Shown here piece by piece: positions 26,766 to 34,841 of a DNA stretch of 64,000 nucleotides. Made by a program: the position numbers and the translations under genes. Position 1 is the stretch's first letter. Each line of letters starts with the position of its first letter. The stretch is from Streptomyces camponoticapitis (GTDB lineage Bacteria; Actinomycetota; Actinomycetes; Streptomycetales; Streptomycetaceae): contig NZ_BMMV01000002.1 in the NCBI RefSeq assembly GCF_014646115.1, positions 385,322 through 449,321 on the forward strand, given 5' to 3'. The notes under the pieces are model-generated. The model had not been told where the DNA came from, did no database searches, and saw nothing but the letters and a program-made list of their open reading frames with translations.

Positions 26766-27509
26766 GTGGGGTGGGTCATCGCGCGCTGCTGCGTGCTGAT
26801 ACTCGGTCTGGCGGCTGTATGGACGGGTGTCGATCTGGCGGGGGAGCCGTACCGGCAGGCGGTGGAGTTCCGGAACGCCAAGACGTGTACGGGTGGGAAC
26901 GAGCCGCCGGAGTCGAGCAAGTGCCTTGTGCGGGAGAGCGCCCGGGTGACGGACAGGGGCACCCGGGAGGTCGTCACCGGCGTCGGCGAGGACCAGAACG
27001 TGAAGACCGAGTACACGCTGTCGATCAGACGGACGGCAGGGGAGACCGAGGTGTATGACGTCTCCCAGGGGCTGTACGGGGCAGCGAGCCAGGGGGACCC
27101 AGCGGATCTGGAGATCTGGCGCGGCGAGGTGGTGGTGATCGGAGTCGGCGACGAGCGGGACCGGTTCACCCCGTCGTCCGCCTCCTCGCTGGTGCGGGAG
27201 TTGATGCTGGCCTGGATCGGGGCGGGGCTGGTGCTGTCGTCCGCGTTGCGTATGCGCGGCAGCGGCACCCGGTCCGAGGGCCCGGTGATGGTGGTGATCC
27301 GTGCGGGATGCTGGCTGGTTCTCGGCCTGGCAACGCTGGTGCCGACATCCGAGATCGTCGCGCACGGCAGTGTGGGGTGGAAGCTGGTGGGGTGGGCGGT
27401 GATCTGGTTGGTGGTCGCGGCGGTAACCGTACCGTTGATGCTGAAAAACGACATACGTCGATCGCGACGGTGGCTTCCCTGGCGCCGAGGTGGGGGACCG
27501 GCTCGTTAG
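26766..27509 (+). CDS. membrane protein of unknown function
   Basis: 247 residues. One N-terminal membrane helix (VIARCCVLILGLAAVWTGV) is followed by an outside domain of about 110 residues with two Cys (AKTCTGG, SKCLVRE) that may pair. Three C-terminal helices follow (about 145-165, 178-198, 210-232). The architecture suggests an exported soluble loop held between membrane helices. I recognise no family. GTG 26766 has a G-rich ribosome site close by; ATG near 26735 is another possible start. Confidence 0.65.
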   Translation: MGWVIARCCVLILGLAAVWTGVDLAGEPYRQAVEFRNAKTCTGGNEPPESSKCLVRESARVTDRGTREVVTGVGEDQNVKTEYTLSIRRTAGETEVYDVSQGLYGAASQGDPADLEIWRGEVVVIGVGDERDRFTPSSASSLVRELMLAWIGAGLVLSSALRMRGSGTRSEGPVMVVIRAGCWLVLGLATLVPTSEIVAHGSVGWKLVGWAVIWLVVAAVTVPLMLKNDIRRSRRWLPWRRGGGPAR

Positions 27510-27565
27510 TCGTCCCGCCGTGGTGGGTTGTCCGTACCGCGAAGCCACTCCGGGGCGCTGACCGG

Positions 27566-27994
27566 TCAGTACGCGTACCGCTTCACGGTTTCCGGGTGGA
27601 TGACCAGGCGGACTTGGTCCTCGGCCAGGATCCCGGCGAGGTCGGCGGCTCGGGTCGGGTCGTCGAGGTCCCAGTAGCGGGCTGCCAGGCGGGCCGCCAG
27701 GTCGTGCGCTCCGTCGCGTTCGATCGTGACGCCGCCCGCGATCGAGACCCAGCGCTCGCGTTCACCCACCGGGGCCGCGACGACGATCGAGGCGCGGGGA
27801 TCGCGGCGCAGGCGCCGCACCTTGAGCGTGTCCGGGCCGGTGAACAGCTGGACCGTGCCGTCGGCGGTGGCCTCGAACCACACCGGTCGAGGCTGCGCGG
27901 GGATCGGGCCCGCGGCCACGGACAGGAGCCCGTGCAGGGGGCGTCGGAGGAACTCCAGGTCTTCGGTGGTCAGCGAAGTGGCGTCGGTGCTCAT
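27566..27994 (-). CDS. pyridoxamine 5'-phosphate oxidase-like (split-barrel) F420/FMN protein
   Basis: 142 residues. The split-barrel family segments are LHGLLSVAAG, RPVWFEATADGTVQLFTG, KVRRLRRDPRASIVVAAP and WVSIAGGVTIERDGA. ATG 27994 has GGAAGGA five bases upstream. It probably binds F420 or FMN and acts as a small reductase; no substrate is evident. It is convergent with the membrane protein gene. Confidence 0.85.
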   Translation of the reverse strand: MSTDATSLTTEDLEFLRRPLHGLLSVAAGPIPAQPRPVWFEATADGTVQLFTGPDTLKVRRLRRDPRASIVVAAPVGERERWVSIAGGVTIERDGAHDLAARLAARYWDLDDPTRAADLAGILAEDQVRLVIHPETVKRYAY

Positions 27995-28155
27995 CACGGT
28001 CCTTCCGATGGGTGCGGGGCGGCGATCCGGCTGATTCGCCAAGGGTCCAGTGTGCTGCCACAGGACGCGACAGGTCGTCAGGCCAGGCCCGGCTTCACCC
28101 GGGTGTAACGATCACGAAGAGGAGGGAAGGTGATGACAGTTGAAACGGGGGGATC

Positions 28156-28725
28156 ATGGGAGATATCGAAGGGCGGTGTTCGCCCGAGGAGTTACTGGAA
28201 ATACTGCAGTGGCACATCCTCCGATGCGATCAACTGCGGTCGGCGGTGGCGAATCGTGCGGCTGTCCTGCTCAGTGCCAATGCCTTTACGGCCGCCGGCG
28301 TGGTGGCGATGTCGTTCAGCAGCGCGACACCGCAGAGCAAGTTGGCCTCGGCGTGCGTCTTCGTGGCGGCGGCGTCCACTCTGATTTTCGCCGCGCTGTC
28401 TGTCGCGTCCGCCACCAGGTCGTTGATCAATCAATCCGGCTGGACTGCCCGGGAGGGCGGCGATCTGACTCCTTTCGCGCCTGCTTTCAGTCACTCCGAC
28501 ACGATGCGCTGGGTGACAACGCTGACTGATTTCCGGCAGACGCAGCTCAGCCTGCGGCGATCCGACGCGATCGATCACGCGACGTCGGAGTTGTGGATCG
28601 TGATCAGGTCGCACCACAGGCGGTACATGCATATGCAGAGGTCCGTGCGCTTCTTCCACGGGTCGCTGGCGTCGTTCGCTGTCTCCTCGCTGCTCGCGCT
28701 CCTTTTCAGACTTGCGGCGGCGTGA
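28156..28725 (+). CDS. three-helix membrane protein resembling 2TM defence-type effectors
   Basis: 189 residues. An N-terminal amphipathic helix (EELLEILQWHILRCDQLRSA, residues about 10-29) leads into a membrane pair (about 33-55 and 62-84). A cytoplasmic region of 80 residues follows, then a third C-terminal helix. The layout and the H-RCDQLRSAVANRAA lead recall SMODS-associated 2TM or Pycsar TM-type effectors, which open membranes on a nucleotide signal. No cyclase gene is present, so a defence role is only a suggestion. Start ATG 28156; overlapping alternatives exist upstream. Confidence 0.55.
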   Translation: MGDIEGRCSPEELLEILQWHILRCDQLRSAVANRAAVLLSANAFTAAGVVAMSFSSATPQSKLASACVFVAAASTLIFAALSVASATRSLINQSGWTAREGGDLTPFAPAFSHSDTMRWVTTLTDFRQTQLSLRRSDAIDHATSELWIVIRSHHRRYMHMQRSVRFFHGSLASFAVSSLLALLFRLAAA

Positions 28726-28740
28726 GTTGATCTCCCCTTG

Positions 28741-28760
28741 GCGGGTGTCTCCGCACCCGC
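28741..28760. terminator. bidirectional hairpin between convergent genes
   Basis: Stem GCGGGTG/CACCCGC with a 6-base loop, placed between the stop of the three-helix membrane gene and the stop of pcaL. Confidence 0.45.
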
Positions 28761-28764
28761 GGGC

Positions 28765-29943
28765 TCACCTCTCGGAAGATCTGCCGACCTCGTCGCCGAG
28801 GAAGCGCTGGGCGATCGCGAAAGCGGTGTTGGCGGCCGGGACGCCGCAGTAGACGGCGGACTGCAGGAGGACCTCGCCGATCTCTTCGGGGGTGAGGCCG
28901 TTGGTGAGGGCTGCCCGGATGTGCAGGGCGAGTTCGTCGTGGTGGCCGTGGGCGACGAGGGCGGTGAGGGTGATGCAGCTGCGGGTGCGCCGGTCCAGTC
29001 CGGGCCGTGTCCAGATCTCACCCCAGGCGTAGCGGGTGATCAGGTCCTGGAAGGCCGCTGTGAGCGGGCTGGTGCGGGCATTCGCCCGGTCGACGTGCGC
29101 GTCGCCGAGCACCTCACGGCGAACGGTGGTCCCGGCGTCGTACCGGTCGGCCCGGCCGGCGTCCAGATGGGCCAGCAGCGCCGTGGTGACCGGGGCCGGG
29201 GCGTCGATGCCGGCGAGATGGGCGGCGCCGGCGATCTCGGTGAGACCGGCGTGCGGGATGGCGTCGGCCAGCTCACGGGCGTGCGCGGGCGGGGTGGCCG
29301 GGTCCTGGCGGCCCGCGACGACCAGGGTACGGGTACGGATCCGGGGCAGGGCCGCGCGCAGATCGTAGGTGGCCAGGGCGTCGCAGCAGGCGGCGTACGC
29401 GGCCGGGTCGGTGCCCGCGAGGTCGGCCAGAAGGGCCTTGCCGGCGAGGGTGATCGCCGTGGCGGGGGCGGCGAACCAGCGCGGGGGAGCGGTGTCGAGG
29501 AGGGGGCGCGTGCCTCGTTCGCGTACCAGCGCGGCCCGTTCGTGCCAGGCGGTGGGTTCACCGAAGCGGGCGGAGGAGCACACCAGGGCGAGCGAGGCCA
29601 GGCGCCGGGGGTGACGCACGGCCAGATGGGCGCCGATGGCACCGCCCAGGGAGACGCCCGCGTAATGGAAGGTCTGCCATCCGTGGTGGTCGGCGAGATC
29701 CAGGGCGAGGCGGGCCAGGTCGTCGACGGTGGTACGGCCCGGCCGTGGATCCGGCAGCGTGGCCGCGGGAGAGGCGCCGTGCCCGGGGAGGTCGTAGCGC
29801 AGGACGCGGTAGTGCCGGGCGAGGGCGGTGAGTTGGGGCTCCCACAAGGCCAGTGAGGTGCCCAGGGAGGGGCCGAGGATCAGTGGGGGCGCACCGTCGG
29901 GTCCGTCGAGGCGGTGGTGGAGCAGCCGGCGGGCCGGGGTCAT
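28765..29943 (-). CDS. pcaL: bifunctional 3-oxoadipate enol-lactonase / 4-carboxymuconolactone decarboxylase
   Basis: 392 residues in two domains. Residues about 1-255 are the alpha/beta-hydrolase enol-lactonase (PcaD part), with nucleophile elbow YAGVSLGGAIG and a C-terminal His in GAAHLAGID. Residues about 265-385 are the decarboxylase (PcaC part): YAWGEIWTRPGLDRRTRSC, ALVAHGHHDELALHI and YCGVPAANTAF. The enzyme converts 4-carboxymuconolactone to 3-oxoadipate in the protocatechuate branch. The fusion is characteristic of actinobacteria. ATG has AGGAG eight bases upstream. It is the last gene of pcaIJHGL, 48 bases after pcaG. Confidence 0.93.
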   Translation of the reverse strand: MTPARRLLHHRLDGPDGAPPLILGPSLGTSLALWEPQLTALARHYRVLRYDLPGHGASPAATLPDPRPGRTTVDDLARLALDLADHHGWQTFHYAGVSLGGAIGAHLAVRHPRRLASLALVCSSARFGEPTAWHERAALVRERGTRPLLDTAPPRWFAAPATAITLAGKALLADLAGTDPAAYAACCDALATYDLRAALPRIRTRTLVVAGRQDPATPPAHARELADAIPHAGLTEIAGAAHLAGIDAPAPVTTALLAHLDAGRADRYDAGTTVRREVLGDAHVDRANARTSPLTAAFQDLITRYAWGEIWTRPGLDRRTRSCITLTALVAHGHHDELALHIRAALTNGLTPEEIGEVLLQSAVYCGVPAANTAFAIAQRFLGDEVGRSSER

Positions 29944-29991
29944 GGTGTGTTCTCCTGCCGTGTGGCGGGACGGTTCTCGATCTCGGCGGGA

Positions 29992-30609
29992 TCATCCGCG
30001 GACATCCCCAAGTGGCCGGGGCGCGTAGGGGAAGTCGAGGAACACCGTTTCGTCTTCGCCCTGAAGGCGGATGTCGAAGCGGTACAGCGCGTCTCGTTCG
30101 CGCCGCGCGAGGAGTGTCGCCCGGCGCTCGGGTGTCAGCGTCGCCAGCGACGGGTCGCGGGCCAGGGCGTCGGCGTGCTCGGGCAGGTAGACGCGGGTGA
30201 AGAGGTGGTGGAGCAGTCCGCGGGCGAAGACGGCGAGGGAGAGGTACGGGACGGCGCCGTCGTGATGCGGGCCGGGGGCGAGGGTGCGGGCGGCCCAGTG
30301 GCCGTCGGCGTCGGTCGGTACGCGGCCGAACCCGGTGAACTCCACGCCGTCGCGGCCGATGCCCCGTCCTGTGACGGGGTCGCGGCGCATGGAGCCGGGC
30401 GCCCCGGAGAGCGAACCCCGGGGGTCCGCCTGCCAGATCTCGATGATCGCGTCCGGTACGGGCTGTCCGGCGCCGTCGTGGACATGGCCGTGGAGGGTGA
30501 TCGTGTCCGCGTGGCCGGCCGGGGCGATGTCGCCGCCGCCCGGGAAGGGCAGCGCGTAGCCGAAGAACGGACCGACCGTCTGGGAAGGGGTGTGCGGCCG
30601 GGGCGTCAT
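29992..30609 (-). CDS. pcaG: protocatechuate 3,4-dioxygenase alpha subunit
   Basis: 205 residues. The N-terminal TPSQTVGPFFGYALP and the segments DAIIEIWQADPRG, GFGRVPTDADG and PYLSLAVFARGLLHHLFTRV are those of PcaG, the non-catalytic alpha chain of the ring-cleaving dioxygenase. Its start overlaps the end of pcaH by four bases (ATGA), so the subunits are coupled. Normally pcaB follows in Streptomyces; here pcaL follows directly. Confidence 0.93.
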   Translation of the reverse strand: MTPRPHTPSQTVGPFFGYALPFPGGGDIAPAGHADTITLHGHVHDGAGQPVPDAIIEIWQADPRGSLSGAPGSMRRDPVTGRGIGRDGVEFTGFGRVPTDADGHWAARTLAPGPHHDGAVPYLSLAVFARGLLHHLFTRVYLPEHADALARDPSLATLTPERRATLLARRERDALYRFDIRLQGEDETVFLDFPYAPRPLGDVRG

Positions 30610-31391
30610 CGGACCTCCTCTTCCGCCGGCCGGGATCCGGGCTCGAACAGGGTGGCGGCCGGGCCGTCGAGGACGACGTCCCAGCGGTAGCCCAGGGACC
30701 ACTCCGGGACGGACCGTTCATGGTCGTAGGCGGCGACGAGCCGTTCCCGGGCGGCGTGATCGGTGACGGCGCGGAGCACCGGGTCGTAGGGGAACAGGGG
30801 ATCACCGGGGAAGTACATCTGCGTCACCAGCCGCTGGTTGAAGGCCGTGCCGAAGAGCGAGAAGTGGATGTGCGCGGGCCGCCAGGCGTTCACGTGATTG
30901 CGCCAGGGGTAGGCGCCGGGCTTGATCGTCGTGAAGCTGTAGCTCCCGTCGTCGCCGGTCAGGCAGCGGCCGAAGCCGGTGAAGTTCGGGTCCAGCGGCG
31001 CCCGGTGCTGGTCGAGCTGGTGGGCGTAGCGCCCGGAGGCGTTGGCCTGCCACAGCTCGACGAGCTGGTGGCGCACGGGCCGGCCCGCGCGGTCCAGGAC
31101 CCGTCCGCTGACGGTGATGCGCTCGCCGAGCGGTTCGCCCTGGTGCTGCCGGGTCAGGTCGTGGTCGAGGGTGGTCACGTCGGTGACGCCGAAGACGGGG
31201 CCGGTCAGTTCGACCGCTTCCGGGTCGCGGACGGGGATCGGGGGCTGCTTGGGGTGGCGGAAGTGGCTGCTGCGGTAAGGCGGGTAGTCGCGCGGTGGAT
31301 GGTGCGGCGGGTGGGACGCCGTTTGGGCCTTGGCGATCTCGGCGTCGATCTCCTGCTGGGACAACCCCTCGGGCAGGGCGTGTGTGGTCAT
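30606..31391 (-). CDS. pcaH: protocatechuate 3,4-dioxygenase beta subunit
   Basis: 261 residues. The iron ligands are visible: Tyr in NASGRYAHQ, Tyr in GAYPWRNHVN and the paired His in RPAHIHFSLFG. The catalytic beta chain uses non-haem Fe(III) to open protocatechuate between its two hydroxyls, giving 3-carboxy-cis,cis-muconate. It lies 28 bases after pcaJ and overlaps pcaG. Confidence 0.95.
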   Translation of the reverse strand: MTTHALPEGLSQQEIDAEIAKAQTASHPPHHPPRDYPPYRSSHFRHPKQPPIPVRDPEAVELTGPVFGVTDVTTLDHDLTRQHQGEPLGERITVSGRVLDRAGRPVRHQLVELWQANASGRYAHQLDQHRAPLDPNFTGFGRCLTGDDGSYSFTTIKPGAYPWRNHVNAWRPAHIHFSLFGTAFNQRLVTQMYFPGDPLFPYDPVLRAVTDHAARERLVAAYDHERSVPEWSLGYRWDVVLDGPAATLFEPGSRPAEEEVR

Positions 31392-31419
31392 GCGGCAACT
31401 CCGTGAGGTGCGTGGAGGG

Positions 31420-32094
31420 TCAGCGTTCGAGGGCGTGGACCCCTCCGGCGATTTCGCCGGACGCGGCGATGTGGACCGCGGCGGCCGTCCGCTCCGCGAT
31501 GCCGTCGGCGGTGACTCCGGGGGCGGTCTCGACGAGCTGGAAGCCCTCCGGTGTCACGTCCAGCACACCGAGGTCGGTGATGACGCGGCTGACGCATGCC
31601 CTGCCGGTGAGCGGAAGGGTGCACGTTTCGACGAGTTTCGGGCTGCCGTCCTTGGCGGTGTGGGTCATGGTCACGATGACGCGGCGTGCGCCGTGCACCA
31701 GGTCCATGGCGCCTCCGATGCCGGTGATGAGCCTTCCCGGCACCGCCCAGTTGCTGAGGTCGCCGGTGGCGGACACCTGCATGGCGCCGAGTACCGCGGT
31801 GTCGATGTGCCCGCCGCGGATCATGGCGAAGGAGAGCGCCGAGTCGAAGAAGGAGGCCCCGGGCAGGACCGTGGTGGTCTCCTTGCCGGCGTTGATGAGG
31901 TCGGGGTCGACCTCGCCCTCCTCGGGAAAGGGGCCGGTGCCCAGGATGCCGTTCTCCGACTCCAGGACCACCTCGACGCCGGGGGGCAGGTGCCCGGGGA
32001 TCAGCGTCGGCAGTCCGATGCCGAGATTGACGTACTCGCCGTCGCGCAGCTCTGCTGCCGCACGGGCGGCCATCTGCTCGCGTGTCCAGGGCAT
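31420..32094 (-). CDS. pcaJ: 3-oxoadipate CoA-transferase subunit B
   Basis: 224 residues. The beta-subunit CoA-transferase signature with the catalytic Glu is [22 protein letters not shown] and [19 protein letters not shown] are also conserved. With PcaI it moves CoA from succinyl-CoA to 3-oxoadipate. ATG 32094 overlaps the pcaI stop (TGATG), so the pair is coupled. The next step, the PcaF thiolase, is not encoded in the window. Confidence 0.93.
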   Translation of the reverse strand: MPWTREQMAARAAAELRDGEYVNLGIGLPTLIPGHLPPGVEVVLESENGILGTGPFPEEGEVDPDLINAGKETTTVLPGASFFDSALSFAMIRGGHIDTAVLGAMQVSATGDLSNWAVPGRLITGIGGAMDLVHGARRVIVTMTHTAKDGSPKLVETCTLPLTGRACVSRVITDLGVLDVTPEGFQLVETAPGVTADGIAERTAAAVHIAASGEIAGGVHALER

Positions 32095-32858
32095 CAGCTC
32101 CGCGCCTCCCGGGTCGTGCGGCGTTCGATCCGCTTCTCCGCGGCCTGCGCCGCGGTGAGCGGGAGGACGCGCTGCACGAAGATCCCCGGCAGATGGACCT
32201 GGTCCGGGTCGATCCCGCCCGGTTCGACCAACTCCTCGACCTCCGCGACGGTGATGCGCCCGGCCATGGCGGCGAGGGGGTTGAAGTTGCGGGCGGACTT
32301 GCTGAAGACGAGGTTGCCGTGCCGGTCGCCCCTGGCCGCCCGTACGAGGGCGAAGTCGGTGCGGATGGCGCGCTCCAGGACGTAGGAGGTGCCCTCGAAG
32401 TCGCGGACCTCCTTGGGCGGCGAGGCGAGGGCGACGCCGCCGTGGCCGTCGTAGCGCCAGGGCATGCCGCCGTCGGCGACCTGGGTTCCCACACCGGCGG
32501 GGGTGTAGAAGGCGGGGATGCCGCTGCCGCCGGCCCGCAACCGCTCGGCGAGTGTGCCCTGCGGGATCATCTCGACCTCCACCTCGCCGGCGAGGTACTG
32601 GCGGGCGAACTCCCTGTTGGCACCGATGTAGGAGCCGGTGACACGGGCGATACGGCCGGCGGTGAGCAGGAGCGCGAGACCGCGTTCCATGGCGCCGCAG
32701 TTGTTGGAGACCACATGCAGGGCGCCGGTGCCCGCCTCGTACAGCGCCTGGATCAGTATGTCCGGCACCCCGCTGAGCCCGAAGCCGCCGACGGCCAGGG
32801 ACGCGCCGTCCGCTATGCCCTCCACCGCCTCGGCCGCGGTGGTCACCACCTTGTCCAT
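32094..32858 (-). CDS. pcaI: 3-oxoadipate CoA-transferase subunit A
   Basis: 254 residues. Alpha-subunit markers are [42 protein letters not shown] and [20 protein letters not shown]. It is the first gene of the pca operon. The promoter region shared with the divergent IclR-type gene holds three GTTCRT half-sites. Expression is presumably induced by protocatechuate or a downstream intermediate. Confidence 0.93.
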   Translation of the reverse strand: MDKVVTTAAEAVEGIADGASLAVGGFGLSGVPDILIQALYEAGTGALHVVSNNCGAMERGLALLLTAGRIARVTGSYIGANREFARQYLAGEVEVEMIPQGTLAERLRAGGSGIPAFYTPAGVGTQVADGGMPWRYDGHGGVALASPPKEVRDFEGTSYVLERAIRTDFALVRAARGDRHGNLVFSKSARNFNPLAAMAGRITVAEVEELVEPGGIDPDQVHLPGIFVQRVLPLTAAQAAEKRIERRTTREARS

Positions 32859-32871
32859 CCGCTCCCACCCT

Positions 32872-32896
32872 GTTCGTTAGATGAACTATCGTTCAT
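32872..32896. promoter_or_regulatory. three-half-site operator of the pca operon
   Basis: GTTCGTTAG (32872) is followed by a perfect palindrome ATGAAC-TATC-GTTCAT (32881-32896). This gives three GTTCRT half-sites, two facing each other and one in direct orientation. The layout resembles that described for the IclR-family regulators PcaU/PcaR of other bacteria. It lies between pcaI (start 32858) and the tandem IclR gene (start 32999). Confidence 0.65.
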
Positions 32897-32998
32897 GCGT
32901 GAGCGCGCTTGCAGTGTTGTCCGAACGGCTCGGCCGTGTCAACGGTCTCGGCCCCACGGGTAGCGTGCGCCCCAAGGACGAAAGCAGGAGGGCATCCG

Positions 32999-34702
32999 AT
33001 GCCGCGTACCCCCACCGCCGCCGAGGCGGTCCAGCCGCCTGCCGAACCGGCTGTCGAGCCGGGCGGGGAGTCCGTGGCCACCCTGGAGCGCGGGCTGGCC
33101 GTTGTCGGCGCCCTGTCGGCCGACCGCGGAGGGCGTATGCGCCCCAGCGATTTGGCCCGCGCCACGGGGCTGGCGCGGTCCACCGTCGACCGGATCGTCA
33201 GCACCCTTGTCCGGCTCGGTTATCTGCGCGCGGAAGGCCGTGACGTGCTGCTCGCCCCGCGACTGCTGGAGCTGGGCAACGCCTATCTGGCCGCGAGCCG
33301 AGTACCCGATGCCGTGGACCGGTGCGCCCTGCGGCTGGCCGACGCGCTCGACGAGTCGGTGTCGGTGTGCGTCCCCGACGGCGACGGGGCGCGTTTCGTC
33401 ACCCAGTTCGCCAGGCGGCGCACGATGGTGGTCAGCTTCCGCGTCGGTGACCTCCTGCCTGCCGAACGCTGCGCACCGGGCGCCCTGTTCGCCGCGGACT
33501 GGAACGAGGCCCGGTGGACCGGCTGGCGGCAGCGGCTGGGTGAGCGGCCGAACCAGGCGGCCTTCCCGGCCCTGCCCCCGAGCCGTGGCCCGGCGGTTGG
33601 CACCGCGGACTTCGAGCGCCGGGTGGCCGCCGCGCGGGATGCCGGCCACGCCCTCGACGACCAGCTCATCGAACCGGGCCTGATCGCCCTCGCGGTGCCG
33701 GTGTACGACCTGGACGGTACGGTCCTCTGCGCGGTCAGTGTGGTCAGCCACACCAGCCGGCACACCGCCGACAGCCTCGCCGAGCACGCGCTGCCCCAAC
33801 TGCGCGACTGCGCGGCCGAGATGGCGGCGGAGCTGGCGCGCCCCGGGGGCGAGGCGAGGGCCGCGGCGCTGTCGCCGATGCTCGACGACACGTATCTGCG
33901 CGCCGTCAAGGACGAACTGGGACCGGACTTCCTCCAGTCGCTCGCCCGGGGCCTGGCCGTCCTGAGCACCCTGCGTTCCCCCGGCGGCCTCACCTTGACC
34001 GATGTCGCCGAGGCCACCGGTCTCGCCCGCGCCACCGCACGGCGCTGCCTGCTCGCCCTGAGGCACCTGGGATACGTCCGCGTATCCGCCGACGGGCGGC
34101 GCTTCACCCCGCTTCCCCGGGTCCTGGAACTGGGGTACGCGCCCCAGTCGCGGCTCACCTTCGACGAACTCGCCGCCCCGCACCTGGCGGCCCTGGTCCA
34201 GCGGGTGCACGACTCCGCCTCGGTCGCCGTACTCGACGGCGCGGAGATCAGGTACGTGGCCAGGGTCGCGGCCACCCGCGTCATGGGCGTCGACCTCGCG
34301 ATCGGCACCCGGCTGCCCGCGTATGCCACATCGATGGGACGGGCAGCACTGTCCGGGCATTCCGACGAGGAACTGGCGGCCCGGATTCCCCGGGCCCTGA
34401 CGCCCCTCACCTCGTACACCCGCACGTCCCGTGCCGCCGTCGGCAAGGCGGTCAGGGCCGTTCGGCGTGATGGATACGCCCTGGTCGACCAGGAGTTGGA
34501 GGAGGGACTGCGCTCCATCGCCGTCCCCGTCAGGGACCGTGACGGCCGCATCGTGGCCGCCGTGAACGTCGCCGCACACGCGGCACACCGCAGCGCCGAC
34601 GAACTGCGCACCGATGTACTCCCGGAGCTGGCCGTCACCGCCGGGCGGATCGAGACCGATCTGGCGGCCGCGATCGAGCGGCACCCGGCAATCCTCGGCT
34701 GA
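32999..34702 (+). CDS. tandem (double-length) IclR-family regulator of aromatic catabolism
   Basis: 567 residues, about twice a normal IclR protein. The first winged helix is at about 20-80 (LERGLAVVGALSADRGGRMR, GLARSTVDRIVSTLVRLGYL), followed by an IclR effector domain to about 285. The second winged helix is near 310-365 (SLARGLAVLSTLRSPGGLTL, GLARATARRCLLALRHLGYV), followed by a second effector domain (VMGVDLAIGTRLPAYATSMG, SIAVPVRDRDGRIVAAVNVA). Both halves have intact DNA-binding helices. ATG 32999 has GGAGGG upstream. It is divergent from pcaI and probably controls pca and perhaps pobA. Confidence 0.9.
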   Translation: MPRTPTAAEAVQPPAEPAVEPGGESVATLERGLAVVGALSADRGGRMRPSDLARATGLARSTVDRIVSTLVRLGYLRAEGRDVLLAPRLLELGNAYLAASRVPDAVDRCALRLADALDESVSVCVPDGDGARFVTQFARRRTMVVSFRVGDLLPAERCAPGALFAADWNEARWTGWRQRLGERPNQAAFPALPPSRGPAVGTADFERRVAAARDAGHALDDQLIEPGLIALAVPVYDLDGTVLCAVSVVSHTSRHTADSLAEHALPQLRDCAAEMAAELARPGGEARAAALSPMLDDTYLRAVKDELGPDFLQSLARGLAVLSTLRSPGGLTLTDVAEATGLARATARRCLLALRHLGYVRVSADGRRFTPLPRVLELGYAPQSRLTFDELAAPHLAALVQRVHDSASVAVLDGAEIRYVARVAATRVMGVDLAIGTRLPAYATSMGRAALSGHSDEELAARIPRALTPLTSYTRTSRAAVGKAVRAVRRDGYALVDQELEEGLRSIAVPVRDRDGRIVAAVNVAAHAAHRSADELRTDVLPELAVTAGRIETDLAAAIERHPAILG

Positions 34703-34782
34703 GGCCGGCGCGGCCGCCAAGAAACGTATGACGCAAAGGCGTTGACACCTCCGACGGCGCTGCCCCAAACTCAACCCCCGAT

Positions 34783-34798
34783 AGTGGACCATAATTCA
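34783..34798. promoter_or_regulatory. imperfect palindrome in the pobA promoter region
   Basis: GTGGACCATAATTCAC has outer arms GTG/CAC and partial inner symmetry, about 45 bases before the pobA ATG, in a region that is AT-richer than its surroundings. A TTGACA-like sequence lies at 34742. It may bind an IclR-type regulator; this is inferred. Confidence 0.35.
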
Positions 34799-34841
34799 CC
34801 TGGCGAACGTCCGGGCATGCATGTGCGGGGACCGGTGACGG

